DNA from: Hwanghaeella sp.
GTDB lineage: Bacteria; Pseudomonadota; Alphaproteobacteria; UBA8366; Aestuariispiraceae
Reading direction: 5' to 3'
DNA length: 32,973 nt
Assembly (NCBI GenBank): GCA_028282025.1
Contig: JANQIT010000324.1
Location: forward strand, 1-32,973
Under the pieces are notes generated by a model, which made no database searches, was not told the DNA's origin, and saw only the letters and a list, made by a program, of their open reading frames with translations. Positions within the stretch are counted from its first letter, which is position 1; each line of letters begins with the position of its first letter. The translations under genes were made by a program, and so were the position numbers. Below are positions 7,013-15,849 of the stretch, in pieces.

Positions 7013-9193
7013 GTGAAGATGACCGAGCATTCTAACCGGTATGTGTGGAGCAGAAGGATCATCGGCGCGACGATGGCAAGTGTTGCTGTCCTGTGGAGCG
7101 CGGGGGCCGCGACCGGGGTATCGGCTCAAGAGAACGGGAATACCTTGATCCTCGACCCAGTCGTCGTTACGGCGCGAAAGATCGAGGAATCCGTTCAACG
7201 GGTGCCTTTCGGCATTAGCGTCTTCGATAAAAACAGTATCGACCGTCAACGGCTGCGCGATACGCGCAGCTTCGCGGGTGAAACGCCGGGGCTCAATTTC
7301 GTCGATACCGGCGTGCGCGGTTCGAACATTCCCAATATTCGCGGCGTGGGTTCGTTTTTCCCGCAATCCTCCGATGACGCCTCTGTCCCCGTCTTCATCG
7401 ATGGCGTTCCGGTTCCGTTGCGCGCGCAAGATCGGGAGTTCTTCGATATTCAACGGATCGAAGTGCTGCGCGGGCCGCAAAACACGGTCTATGGGCGAAA
7501 CGCCCAGGCCGGTGCGATCAGCATCACGACCGCAAACCCTACTTCCGACCGGGAATTCGAAGTCGGTGGAGAGATTGCCAATCTGGGTGCGCGTCGCGCG
7601 ACCGGATTGGTCGGCGGTCCACTCGGCGAGCATGCGGCTGGACGGCTTGCTGTTCAGTATGACACGAGAGACGGAGACATTCCTGACCTTAATCTGGGAG
7701 ACGACGCCCGTGATCGGGATCTGGTGAATGCAAACAGCAAGCTCCTTTGGTATCCGTCGGATGCAACCGATGTATCCTTGGCGCTGCGCTACGGCAATTA
7801 TGACGAACAACCGACCGTCGGCGCCTTTTTCGAGAATCCCGACTTTCCACAAATCTTCCTCGATACGCCGCATTCCTACGACCTGGAGACTTTGGGAGGC
7901 GGCCTTACAGTACGCCATGAGTTGGGGAATGCCACACTGACTTCCGTGACGGGCTTCAATCGCTACACATCCGATCTTTTCTCCGATGATAGCGACGGCC
8001 TCGTTTTTCAAGCCCTCACCGGCCTGCCCGCAGCACAGTTCAATAATCCCAATGCGAATTTTCGCATCATCTCTGAAGATGACATTCTCTTCTCTCAAGA
8101 AATCCGCCTGGACGGCGAGTTGGCGAACGGTGTGCGTTGGTTGGCGGGTGTCAATCTGTTCCGGTCTGAATTGGATTTCGATTTCACGTTTAACAGAACC
8201 GGTTTCATCCTGGGCGATTTCAGCAACCGTTTCACGACGACAAGTTATGACGGCTTCGGCGAAACCACGATCCCTCTGACGGACAGTTTCTCCGTCAGCG
8301 CCGGCGTCCGGTACGCTCATGAGGTGCGCGACTTCGACGGGCGGTTCGCCGATCGGTCCGGTGGAACGCTCGGCGCCGATGCCCGGGAGTCTGCCAGCCA
8401 ATCCTTCAACCTTGTCACGGGCCGGGCCGCGCTGACTTACGATATTCATCCCGAACTGACGGCATATGCCTCGACCGCGCGCGGGGCGAAGGCCGGCGGT
8501 TTCCAGCTTGCCGACACCGATGTCGCCCGTGGATTCAACACCAGCCGCTTCGACCCCGCCTATACCTGGAGCTACGAAGCCGGTCTTCGCGGATCCGCCC
8601 TGAAGGGCGTGATTAGCGCAAGCGCTTCGGCCTTCTTCACCGACACCGAAGGCGAGCATGTTCAGGTTTTCGAGCCTCTGACCTTCCAATCCGTTATCCG
8701 TAACATCGATACGCAATCCTATGGCATTGAGCTGGAAGGGACGGTTCGCCCAACCCGTGGCCTGACTCTGTCAGGGGGATTGGCGTTGCTGGACACCGAA
8801 ATCACGGGTTCGGAGGACCCAGCGGTCCGATCGGGCAATGAAGTTCCCTTCGCCCCGTCGCTGGCGTTCAATCTCGCCGCAGAGTACGAGCAGCCCCTCA
8901 CCGTGTTCGGCCAGTTCGGCGACGTCTTTACCCGTGTCGAGTATCGGTATGTCGGTGCGCGTACGGTCGATCCTCAGAACAGTTTCGATCTGAGTTCCTT
9001 CGACCTGATAAATCTGAGAGTCGGTTGGGATTCCGAACGGATGTCGATCTACGGGTTTGTCACCAATCTGACCGATAACACTTATGCCGAGACGGCCTTT
9101 GCGTTCGGGACCGGCCCCAACGGCGAACGGGTTTCCGTCGGCATTCCCGGACAACCGCGCCGGTTTGGCGTGGGTGCCAGTTTGCGCCTCTGA
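7013..9193 (+). CDS. TonB-dependent outer-membrane receptor, probable siderophore receptor
   Basis: A 726-residue outer-membrane protein with a signal peptide (about residues 1-38, cleavage after VSA). A TonB-box-like segment, DPVVVTA, lies near residues 48-54. A plug domain follows, with the typical IRGVGS, FIDGVPV and IEVLRGPQNTVYGRNAQAGAI motifs, and then a long beta-barrel. It would carry a ferri-siderophore or similar ligand into the periplasm using TonB-ExbBD energy; none of these partners is encoded in the window. The start is GTG 7013, with GGGGAG about 9 bases upstream; ATG 7019 is an alternative. It is followed after 5 bases by the ABC genes. The C-terminal residue is Leu rather than the usual aromatic. 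The exact ligand is unknown. Confidence 0.92.
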   Translation: MKMTEHSNRYVWSRRIIGATMASVAVLWSAGAATGVSAQENGNTLILDPVVVTARKIEESVQRVPFGISVFDKNSIDRQRLRDTRSFAGETPGLNFVDTGVRGSNIPNIRGVGSFFPQSSDDASVPVFIDGVPVPLRAQDREFFDIQRIEVLRGPQNTVYGRNAQAGAISITTANPTSDREFEVGGEIANLGARRATGLVGGPLGEHAAGRLAVQYDTRDGDIPDLNLGDDARDRDLVNANSKLLWYPSDATDVSLALRYGNYDEQPTVGAFFENPDFPQIFLDTPHSYDLETLGGGLTVRHELGNATLTSVTGFNRYTSDLFSDDSDGLVFQALTGLPAAQFNNPNANFRIISEDDILFSQEIRLDGELANGVRWLAGVNLFRSELDFDFTFNRTGFILGDFSNRFTTTSYDGFGETTIPLTDSFSVSAGVRYAHEVRDFDGRFADRSGGTLGADARESASQSFNLVTGRAALTYDIHPELTAYASTARGAKAGGFQLADTDVARGFNTSRFDPAYTWSYEAGLRGSALKGVISASASAFFTDTEGEHVQVFEPLTFQSVIRNIDTQSYGIELEGTVRPTRGLTLSGGLALLDTEITGSEDPAVRSGNEVPFAPSLAFNLAAEYEQPLTVFGQFGDVFTRVEYRYVGARTVDPQNSFDLSSFDLINLRVGWDSERMSIYGFVTNLTDNTYAETAFAFGTGPNGERVSVGIPGQPRRFGVGASLRL

Positions 9194-9198
9194 TTGTA

Positions 9199-10962
9199 AT
9201 GAAAATGCAAAAGGCCGTGAAGGTCTCGCCGACATCACGTCTGATTGCCCCGGTTCGAGGGCGGCTGCGGCTGGCCTGCGCGATCCATGCGGTCGGCTCG
9301 GCTGCCGGTGTCGCCCCCTTCATTGCGGTAGCGGAATTGGGGCGGGCCCTGCTTGCCGATGGAGAAGGCAGTCCCTTGGCTGCGTGGTGGGCCGCCGGAC
9401 TCGCCGCCGCCGCATTGGCGGTGCGGCTCGTCTGTCTTATGGCTTCCAGCGGACTAACGCACCTTGCCGACCTCGACCTTCAATTGGATCTGCGCCGGCG
9501 TATCGCCGCCCGCTTGTCGAAAGTGCCGCTCGGTTGGTTCGATACTCATGCCGCTGGGGCGGTGAAGAAGATCCTTCAGGATGATGTCGCCGTCCTGCAC
9601 CACATGGTCGGGCATGCCTACACAAACATGATCGGCGCCGTCGTCACACCGCTTGTGTCACTTGGTTATCTCATCTGGATCGATTGGAGATTGGCGGCTG
9701 CGGCCACAGGGCCGCTTATGCTCGGTGTTTGCCTCTATGCGTTCCAGTTTCGCGGCTACGGTGCGAAAATGGACGCCTACAATGCGGCGCTCGGCGACGT
9801 GAATACGGCTGCGGTTGAGTTTGTGCAGGGCATTGCCGTGATCAAGACCTTCGGTCAGGCGCATCGGGCCTACGGACGTTTCCTCAATAGCGCCGGCGCT
9901 TTTGTCGAACATTTTTGGAATTGGGTGCGTGGGTTGCTGGCGGTGTCGGCAGCGTCGGAAATCGCGCTCTCGCCGCTATTTTCTGTCCTGATAGCGATGT
10001 CGGCGGGGCTGGTATTTGTCGTTGCAGGTTGGGCGGGGCCTGCTGAAATTCTCGCCGTAATCGTGCTTGCGCCGGCGCTGACTGCGCCGTTCCTGACGCT
10101 CGCCTTTGCTCAGAACGAGATGATGCTGGCCAAGGACGCGGCGATGCGGATCGCCGGCCTTTTGGATACGCCCGGCCTTTCCGACTCGGCGCATCCGGAC
10201 ACGCCTGCGGGCAGCCGCGTTGTCTTCGAACAGGTTGGATTTTCGTATGACGGCGAGACGGAGGTGCTCAAAGACATCGATCTTGTCCTGGAGCCGGGAA
10301 CCGTAACGGCACTGGTGGGGGTGTCCGGGTCGGGCAAATCGACCCTGGCGCGTCTCTTGCCTCGGTTCCAGGATGTCGACGCCGGACGCATTACCGTCGG
10401 TGGGATGCCAATCGACGCAATAGCGCAGAGAACATTGTATCGTCACGTCAGCTTTGTGTTTCAGCACGTTCAGTTGCTGCGCATCTCAATCGCGGAGAAC
10501 ATCGCGCTCGGCCGACCCTGCGCGTCCGAGGAAGAGATTGAGGCCGCCGCCCGCGCTGCGCAGATCCATGAACGCATCCTGGCCTTGCCGCATGGATACC
10601 AATCGATAGCCGGGGAAGACGCGCGCCTGTCCGGCGGGGAGGCGCAGCGCGTCTCCATAGCGCGCGCTATTCTCGCCGATGCGCCTATTCTCGTTCTCGA
10701 TGAAGCGACCGCTTTTGCCGATCCGGACAGCGAAGCAGCGATCCAGCAGGCGCTCGCCCCGCTTATGGCCGGGCGCACGCTTCTGGTGATTGCCCACCGT
10801 CTGAACACGGTAACCGGCGCGGATCAGATTTGCGTCATGGAAGAAGGCCGCATCGTCGAACGCGGCAGACACCAGAGTTTACTGGCCCAAGGCGGCCTGT
10901 ATGGCCGGCTTTGGGCAGCGAGTGAAGCTGTCCAGGCCGCACCGGAGGAGACGGTACCATGA
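9199..10962 (+). CDS. ABC half-transporter, YbtP/IrtA-like (TMD-NBD)
   Basis: A 587-residue inner-membrane protein with an N-terminal type IV (exporter-fold) transmembrane domain and a C-terminal ATPase. Walker A GVSGSGKST begins near residue 374, the ABC signature LSGGEAQR near 477, Walker B ends at Asp501-Glu502 within LVLDEATAFADP, and the H-loop His is near 533. The LDEATAFADP variant is common in the YbtP/IrtA group. Those proteins have an exporter fold but import ferri-siderophores as heterodimers. It is encoded 5 bases after the TonB-dependent receptor and overlaps the second half-transporter by 4 bases, so a heterodimer is expected. Import direction and substrate are inferred from family and context. 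Confidence 0.9.
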   Translation: MKMQKAVKVSPTSRLIAPVRGRLRLACAIHAVGSAAGVAPFIAVAELGRALLADGEGSPLAAWWAAGLAAAALAVRLVCLMASSGLTHLADLDLQLDLRRRIAARLSKVPLGWFDTHAAGAVKKILQDDVAVLHHMVGHAYTNMIGAVVTPLVSLGYLIWIDWRLAAAATGPLMLGVCLYAFQFRGYGAKMDAYNAALGDVNTAAVEFVQGIAVIKTFGQAHRAYGRFLNSAGAFVEHFWNWVRGLLAVSAASEIALSPLFSVLIAMSAGLVFVVAGWAGPAEILAVIVLAPALTAPFLTLAFAQNEMMLAKDAAMRIAGLLDTPGLSDSAHPDTPAGSRVVFEQVGFSYDGETEVLKDIDLVLEPGTVTALVGVSGSGKSTLARLLPRFQDVDAGRITVGGMPIDAIAQRTLYRHVSFVFQHVQLLRISIAENIALGRPCASEEEIEAAARAAQIHERILALPHGYQSIAGEDARLSGGEAQRVSIARAILADAPILVLDEATAFADPDSEAAIQQALAPLMAGRTLLVIAHRLNTVTGADQICVMEEGRIVERGRHQSLLAQGGLYGRLWAASEAVQAAPEETVP

Positions 10963-12701
10963 TCGGCGCTCTGTATTCCATCGCCGGGCCGGAAGTACAG
11001 GCACGGCTGCGTGGCAATCTCATCGGGCTCATTGCCGAAGCGTTCCTTACCGGCGTGGGTTTTGTTTTGCTGGTCCCATTCCTTCGCGCGCTGCTGAACG
11101 GCGAGACGGAAAGAGCCGCAACGTGGCTTGCGGCGGGGACAGGCGTGTTCGTGCTGTATGCCGGGACGCGCTATCGCACCCAGCTCGCCGGCTATCGGGC
11201 TGCAATCAGTCTTGCACGGGCCCTCTTTGCGCGCTTGGGCGACCACATCGTGCGTCTGCCGTTGGGGTGGTTCGGGCCGGGGCGCGTCGGGCGGCTTGGT
11301 CGTCTCACCAGCCAGGGCGTGATCGATGTCATGGGCGTTCCCGCCCATCTTATGCGCCCGCTGGTCTCGGCACTCATCACGCCGGCGACGGTTATCGTCT
11401 TCATGTTTGTTTTCGATTGGCGACTGGCGCTCGCCGCGCTGGTCACAACACCGGTCGCCCTGCTCACTTATCGTTGGTCGGGAGATCTTGTTCAACGTAC
11501 GGAAAGGCGTGTCGACGCCGCCGCCGCGGAAGCGGCCGGGCGCGTCGTCGAGTTCGCGCAAGCGCAAGCGGTACTGCGCGCCTTCGGTCAAGGAGAGATC
11601 GGTTTTCGGCAACTCGATGCGGCTCTGATTGAACAGCACGCTGCCGGTCGGGCGCAACTGCGGACCGCCGCACCGGGACTGGCGAGCTTCGTATTGGTCG
11701 TTCAACTGGCCTTTACCGTGATCGTGCTGTTCGGCCTCAACCTCGTCCTTGGCGGGGAGATCGAAGTCGCCGAACTCATCGCGTTACTCGTGCTCTCCGT
11801 GCGTTATGTGGAGCCGTTGATCGGCGCGGCCGATTTGGAAGGGACGTTGCGCATCTCCCGCAACAGCCTTGCACGGATGGACGCGTTACTCGCAACAAAA
11901 CCGCTCCCGGAACCGCAAGGGGCTAAGGCGATCCAGGGTACGGAGATTACCTTCGCGCGAGTTGGGTTCGCATATGACGGCACGCCGCTCCTGCGCGATG
12001 TCAGTTTTACCGCGCCCGCGCGCGCTATAACGGCAATCGTCGGCGTATCGGGCTCCGGTAAAACAACGCTTTTGCGCCTCATCGCGCGGTTTTGGGATGT
12101 CGATACCGGCGCCGTACTGATCGGCGGCGCGGATGTGCGCGATGTAACTACCGCAGACCTGATGGCCCATGTCTCCGTTGTCTTTCAGGATGTCTATCTG
12201 TTCGACGGCTCCATCGCCGACAATATCCGGGTCGGCCGCCCAGGCGCATCGGACGCTGAAATCGCCGACGCCGCGCGGATGGCGCGTGTCGATGAGATTG
12301 CGGCGCGGATGCCCGGCGGTCTCAACGCGGGTGTCGGTGAAGCCGGTGGACGCCTCTCTGGTGGCGAACGCCAACGCATCTCTATAGCCCGCGCGATCCT
12401 CAAGGACGCCCCTATCGTCTTGCTCGATGAGGCGACCTCCGCGCTTGACCCCATCAACGAAGCGGCGATCCAGGATGCGCTCCGGGCGCTGACTCGCGGT
12501 AAGACGCTGATTACCGTCGCGCACTGGTTACAGACAGTCCGGTCGGCCGATCGGATCCTTGTGCTGGACGAGGGGCGAATTGTCGAAAGCGGAAGTCATG
12601 ACGAACTTATAACCGCTGGAAGGCGCTACGCCGCATTCTGGAAAAAGCGCGCGCGCGCCGCAGGTTGGCGTATCGACGGACACGGTGAAGGGGCGTCATG
12701 A
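10959..12701 (+). CDS. ABC half-transporter, YbtQ/IrtB-like (TMD-NBD)
   Basis: A 580-residue partner of the preceding half-transporter, with the same exporter-fold membrane domain plus ATPase layout. Walker A GVSGSGKTT begins near residue 362, signature LSGGERQR near 466, and Walker B ends at Asp490-Glu491 within VLLDEATSALDP. The H-loop reads AHW, so its His is kept but the usual following Arg is Trp. It starts within the stop of the previous gene (ATGA overlap) and ends in an ATGA overlap with the next gene, which indicates translational coupling. It probably forms the second subunit of a heterodimeric siderophore importer of the YbtPQ/IrtAB kind. Export is the alternative. Confidence 0.9.
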   Translation: MIGALYSIAGPEVQARLRGNLIGLIAEAFLTGVGFVLLVPFLRALLNGETERAATWLAAGTGVFVLYAGTRYRTQLAGYRAAISLARALFARLGDHIVRLPLGWFGPGRVGRLGRLTSQGVIDVMGVPAHLMRPLVSALITPATVIVFMFVFDWRLALAALVTTPVALLTYRWSGDLVQRTERRVDAAAAEAAGRVVEFAQAQAVLRAFGQGEIGFRQLDAALIEQHAAGRAQLRTAAPGLASFVLVVQLAFTVIVLFGLNLVLGGEIEVAELIALLVLSVRYVEPLIGAADLEGTLRISRNSLARMDALLATKPLPEPQGAKAIQGTEITFARVGFAYDGTPLLRDVSFTAPARAITAIVGVSGSGKTTLLRLIARFWDVDTGAVLIGGADVRDVTTADLMAHVSVVFQDVYLFDGSIADNIRVGRPGASDAEIADAARMARVDEIAARMPGGLNAGVGEAGGRLSGGERQRISIARAILKDAPIVLLDEATSALDPINEAAIQDALRALTRGKTLITVAHWLQTVRSADRILVLDEGRIVESGSHDELITAGRRYAAFWKKRARAAGWRIDGHGEGAS

Positions 12702-13441
12702 TGAAGGATGCGTCCGATCGACCCGTTCAGGATGACACAAAGCCGGCGCAGGGCGACACCCGATGGTTGCGATTGGCGGTACGCATCGTCTTGGGCTTGA
12801 TCGGTCTCGGCTTGGTCGGACTTGCGGTTTTGCGCTGGGAAGCCAACGGTTGGCACTCGCTCGTCTGGCTCACCGGCATGGCGGTCATGGCCATTATCCG
12901 GATTCCTTACGCCAGCCGCGCCGCGGGCAAGCCGGTTGCTGAAAGGCGCGCCGTCATCACCGAACGAATACTGTTGGCGTCAGTGATGCTCGGCGGCACG
13001 GTTTTGCCGCTTGTCCACCTCGCAACGGGCGTATTCGACTTTGCCAACTATGCCTCACCGGACTGGGCGGCGATGGTCGGCGCATGCCTTCTCATACCCG
13101 CTTTCTGGCTATTCTGGCGCTCCCACGCCGACCTCGGCGGCAACTGGAGTGTGACCACCGAACTACGTGAGCAGCATGAATTGGTTACAGCCGGCGTCTA
13201 TAGCCGCATCCGTCATCCTATGTATGCAGCGATCTGGCTAATCTTTCTTACCCAGCCGCTTCTCGTGCAGAACTGGGTCGCTGGACTGGCGGGCCCGACA
13301 TCTTTTGCGGCGATGTACGCTATCCGTATTCGCTATGAAGAGGCGATGATGTGCGCTCAGTTCGGCGGCGCGTATGAAGACTATGTCCGGCGCACAGGCC
13401 GCCTCTGGCCGAGCATACGCTTTGGCGCGCGTACTTTCTGA
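12698..13441 (+). CDS. ICMT/PEMT-family membrane methyltransferase
   Basis: A 247-residue integral membrane protein with about five hydrophobic segments. The diagnostic ICMT-like motif near the C-terminus reads GVYSRIRHPMYAAIW, followed by RIRYEEAMMCAQFGGAYEDYVRRTGRLWP, which resembles the E-E-x-x-x-x-x-F-x-x-Y-x-x-Y pattern of this family. Such enzymes methylate lipophilic or membrane-associated substrates using S-adenosylmethionine. It is the last gene of the receptor/ABC operon, overlapping the transporter by 4 bases, so it probably acts on the transported ligand or on a membrane partner. I know of no characterised enzyme with this exact context, and the substrate is unknown. Confidence 0.82.
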   Translation: MMKDASDRPVQDDTKPAQGDTRWLRLAVRIVLGLIGLGLVGLAVLRWEANGWHSLVWLTGMAVMAIIRIPYASRAAGKPVAERRAVITERILLASVMLGGTVLPLVHLATGVFDFANYASPDWAAMVGACLLIPAFWLFWRSHADLGGNWSVTTELREQHELVTAGVYSRIRHPMYAAIWLIFLTQPLLVQNWVAGLAGPTSFAAMYAIRIRYEEAMMCAQFGGAYEDYVRRTGRLWPSIRFGARTF

Positions 13442-13828
13442 CCGGACGATTTTGAAAACGGGTAGATTTGCCATTTCGCCGGCATGTCTCGGCCGTATCG
13501 GTCATTGTCGCCGTGGCCGGTTTGTCCATGATGCGGTCCGTCGCCCTCTCGGTTCCGGGGCTTAGAGTCCACAAACGCAGCGAAGAGAAGTAGCCGCCGG
13601 CCGGAAAGGGGCTCGGAGTGCTGGGGGGTGTTCCGCGGGCCGATTGACGGGGCAGGGTTAACCTGCGATCTCACTTCGCATGACTGACCGGCCGCCGCCT
13701 GGTGAAACTACCGCCTCGGCCCTAGTCGGTCGGAAATTATTTATGCCTAGTCCGTGCGGAAGAGTGCAAACCGCCGCTGACAAAGTTGCAAACCGAATTG
13801 CGTAACACCACCTAAGTTATTGATTTTA
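13442..13828. other. Region between the uptake operon and the integrated element
   Basis: Mostly without features. A 41-codon plus-strand frame (13468-13593, TTG start) contains a hydrophobic stretch (SAVSVIVAVAGLSMM) but has only a weak ribosome-binding site. I see no convincing terminator for the operon. The last 90 bases become more A/T-rich towards the attachment site. Confidence 0.4.
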
Positions 13829-13876
13829 TGGTGGGCTGTATAGGATTCGAACCTATGACCCGCTGATTAAGAGTCA
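13829..13876. repeat. Left attachment site (orphan copy of tRNA-Lys 3' part)
   Basis: These 48 bases are identical to 24163-24210, from the encoded CCA through the T arm to the anticodon loop. The sequences differ on both sides of the repeat. No 5' half of a tRNA follows, so this copy is not a functional tRNA. Confidence 0.92.
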
Positions 13877-14181
13877 CTTTTTTGTAATTATCTTACAATG
13901 CGCTAACTTTCGCGAAAATAACGTAAATAGTTGTTATGTATATAAAAAGAAGCTTCCTCTTTACGCTCACCTTTACATCTAATACGCTCAAATTCGTTTC
14001 TTGGTGCTTACCTATTGCTTACCCGAATGCTGAAAATCGGCCTTGCTGATAATGCGCTGAATAGGGTTAGTCGAGAGAGCGCCACAACAAGCCCTGCTTA
14101 CCCGAATGCTTACCTGACAATGGTAGCGCCGATTCCTGGGGAGGTCAGCGGCGCTAAAGTTTGAGGAGGAGGGGACGTACC
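13877..14181. other. A/T-rich left-end region of the element
   Basis: A 305-bp region with no gene. It contains a dyad TTGTAA-TTATC-TTACAA (13882-13898) right beside the attachment site and an A/T-rich stretch (13900-13990). It also has two pairs of GCTTACC heptamers, listed separately. The layout is that of an attachment-site arm with sites for integrase, and perhaps for IHF or an excisionase. Confidence 0.55.
14006..14114 (+). promoter_or_regulatory. Paired GCTTACC heptamers, candidate integrase arm sites (left)
   Basis: GCTTACC occurs at 14006, 14017, 14096 and 14108, as two pairs spaced 11 and 12 bases (one helical turn). TGCTTACCCGAATGCT is repeated exactly at 14016-14031 and 14095-14110. 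A 20-base stretch, 14006-14025, recurs exactly near the right end at 24097-24116. These are properties of arm-type sites bound by the N-terminal domain of tyrosine integrases. Confidence 0.6.
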
Positions 14182-14547
14182 TTGGGAACGCATTTAAGGA
14201 AATGGGCGGGTTGGTATGTGTCGTTATTGCTCTTGTTGGCACTCCTTATCACAAACGCTTTCTGGCTGTACGCGGTCTTGAGCCAAGCCGTGGGTTTGGA
14301 TCACCAAGCCAGATATCGTGAGAACTTAATGAATGATCGCGCGGCATTGATAACGGCGATCACGCATGACTTCCGCACAAAGACGATAGATCAGGCTCAG
14401 GCCCTCTTGGATGACCCAGTGAGGAAGACAGAGAACGGCGATGAGATGCTGTCAGCGGATCAGGTGGTCTTTTGGTACCGTGACGGGCGCTTGCATCATA
14501 TCGAAGACCTAGCCTCTCGCCCTTTCGCGACGTTCGAAATGGAGTGA
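14182..14547 (+). CDS. Small membrane protein upstream of integrase, unknown function
   Basis: A 121-residue protein with one hydrophobic segment near residues 10-33 (GWYVSLLLLLALLITNAFWLY), followed by a soluble, mostly polar tail. TTG 14182 is chosen as start because AGGAGGAGGGG ends 7 bases upstream; an in-frame TTG at 14161 would place that sequence inside the gene. It ends 6 bases before the integrase ATG, so the two are probably cotranscribed. No family is recognised. It could be a superinfection or immunity-type membrane factor, but nothing in the sequence shows that. Confidence 0.6.
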   Translation: MGTHLRKWAGWYVSLLLLLALLITNAFWLYAVLSQAVGLDHQARYRENLMNDRAALITAITHDFRTKTIDQAQALLDDPVRKTENGDEMLSADQVVFWYRDGRLHHIEDLASRPFATFEME

Positions 14548-14553
14548 GGACGG

Positions 14554-15693
14554 ATGCCGAAACTCACCAAGCGATTTGTCGATATAGTCCGGCCTGCCGA
14601 GAAGGATGTCTTTCACTGGGATGATGACATTCCGGGTTTTGGATTGCGTGTCAAACCGTCAGGGGTGAAGAGCTACCTTGTACAGTACCGACAGGGGAAA
14701 CGGTCCAGGCGCATGACGTTGGGGCGGCACGGCGTCATCACAGCCGACGAAGCCCGCAAGCTCGCCAAGAAGGAACTCGGGGCCGTAGCACACGGCAAAG
14801 ACCCGGCTCAGGAGCGTGCAGACGACCGGCAAGCACCAACTGTAGGAGAGTTGGCCGCCGACTACATGGAGCGCCACGCGCGGCCCAATAAGCGCCCCTC
14901 GTCGATCCGTAACGACCGGCAGATGTTGGACAACCAGATCCTTCCCAAACTGGGCGCACAGAAGGTTGCCGATGTGACACGGCGCGATGTGGAGTCGATC
15001 TTCCTTGGCCTGTCCAAAACGCCATACCGGGCCAACCGGGTTCGCGCACTGCTGTCGAAGATGTTCTCCCTCGCCGTTCAGTGGGGCTGGCGCGCCGACA
15101 ACCCGGTTCTTGGCCTCCCCAAGTATCAAGAGGAAATGCGGGAGCGTTGGCTTCGGCAAGAGGAACTGGATCGGCTATTCGAGGCCCTCGATAAGCACCC
15201 AAATCAGAAATGCGCCAACATCGTCCGCTTGCTCGTCCTGACCGGTGCACGGAAGAGCGAAGTCCTAAAAATGACATGGGACCAAGTGGACCTTGACCGT
15301 GGCGTCTGGACTAAACCCTCGCATCTTACAAAACAGAAAAAGAACCAGCATTTCCCACTGTCGGATGCAGCGATGCAGATCTTGGCCAGCATAGATGCCG
15401 CACGGGGGGATCGCAGCGCCTACGTCTTTCCTAGTCGCCTCTCAGCGGATGAGCCGACACAAGACATCAAACGTTTCTGGCAGGAGATACAGCGCGACGC
15501 CGATCTAACCGATGTTCGAATGCACGATCTTCGTCACACCTTCGCATCACATCTTGTGTCGAGCGGTACTAGCGAGGCTATCGTCGGGCGTCTATTGGGG
15601 CACACGCAACCTCAAACCACGCGGCGTTATGCACACTTGGCCGACGATCCGCTAAGGGAAGCAGCGAACAGGTTCGGCCGTACTGCTGGTTGA
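14554..15693 (+). CDS. int: Tyrosine recombinase/integrase of the element
   Basis: A 379-residue site-specific recombinase that would insert and excise the element at tRNA-Lys. The N-terminal arm-binding domain (about residues 1-85, GFGLRVKPSGVKSYLVQYR) is of the DUF4102 type. A core-binding SAM-like domain (about 95-180) and the catalytic domain follow. The expected active-site residues are all present: Arg233 in TGARKSE, His324 and Arg327 in MHDLRHTFASH, His350 in GRLLGHTQ, and Tyr359 in TRRYAHL. ATG 14554 has GAGGA just upstream. The gene lies at the end away from the intact tRNA and appears complete, so the element may still be mobile. Confidence 0.95.
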   Translation: MPKLTKRFVDIVRPAEKDVFHWDDDIPGFGLRVKPSGVKSYLVQYRQGKRSRRMTLGRHGVITADEARKLAKKELGAVAHGKDPAQERADDRQAPTVGELAADYMERHARPNKRPSSIRNDRQMLDNQILPKLGAQKVADVTRRDVESIFLGLSKTPYRANRVRALLSKMFSLAVQWGWRADNPVLGLPKYQEEMRERWLRQEELDRLFEALDKHPNQKCANIVRLLVLTGARKSEVLKMTWDQVDLDRGVWTKPSHLTKQKKNQHFPLSDAAMQILASIDAARGDRSAYVFPSRLSADEPTQDIKRFWQEIQRDADLTDVRMHDLRHTFASHLVSSGTSEAIVGRLLGHTQPQTTRRYAHLADDPLREAANRFGRTAG

Positions 15694-15849
15694 AGGTTGG
15701 CCAGATCGAAGAATGCAGGCGCAAGAGTTTGGATACATACCAAGCCGGACAATACGCTTCCGTCGAGGAGCAATTCACTCGCTTGTCTTGTTTGGATCTT
15801 GACTTTTACTACCATGTCGGGATTTGGTTTCGCTGGGAGTGCGTCCAAA

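Noticed and set aside
6917-8716. A 599-codon minus-strand open frame opposite the TonB-dependent receptor
   Set aside because: Antisense to a well supported receptor with signal peptide, plug and barrel; its composition is that of a mirror frame.
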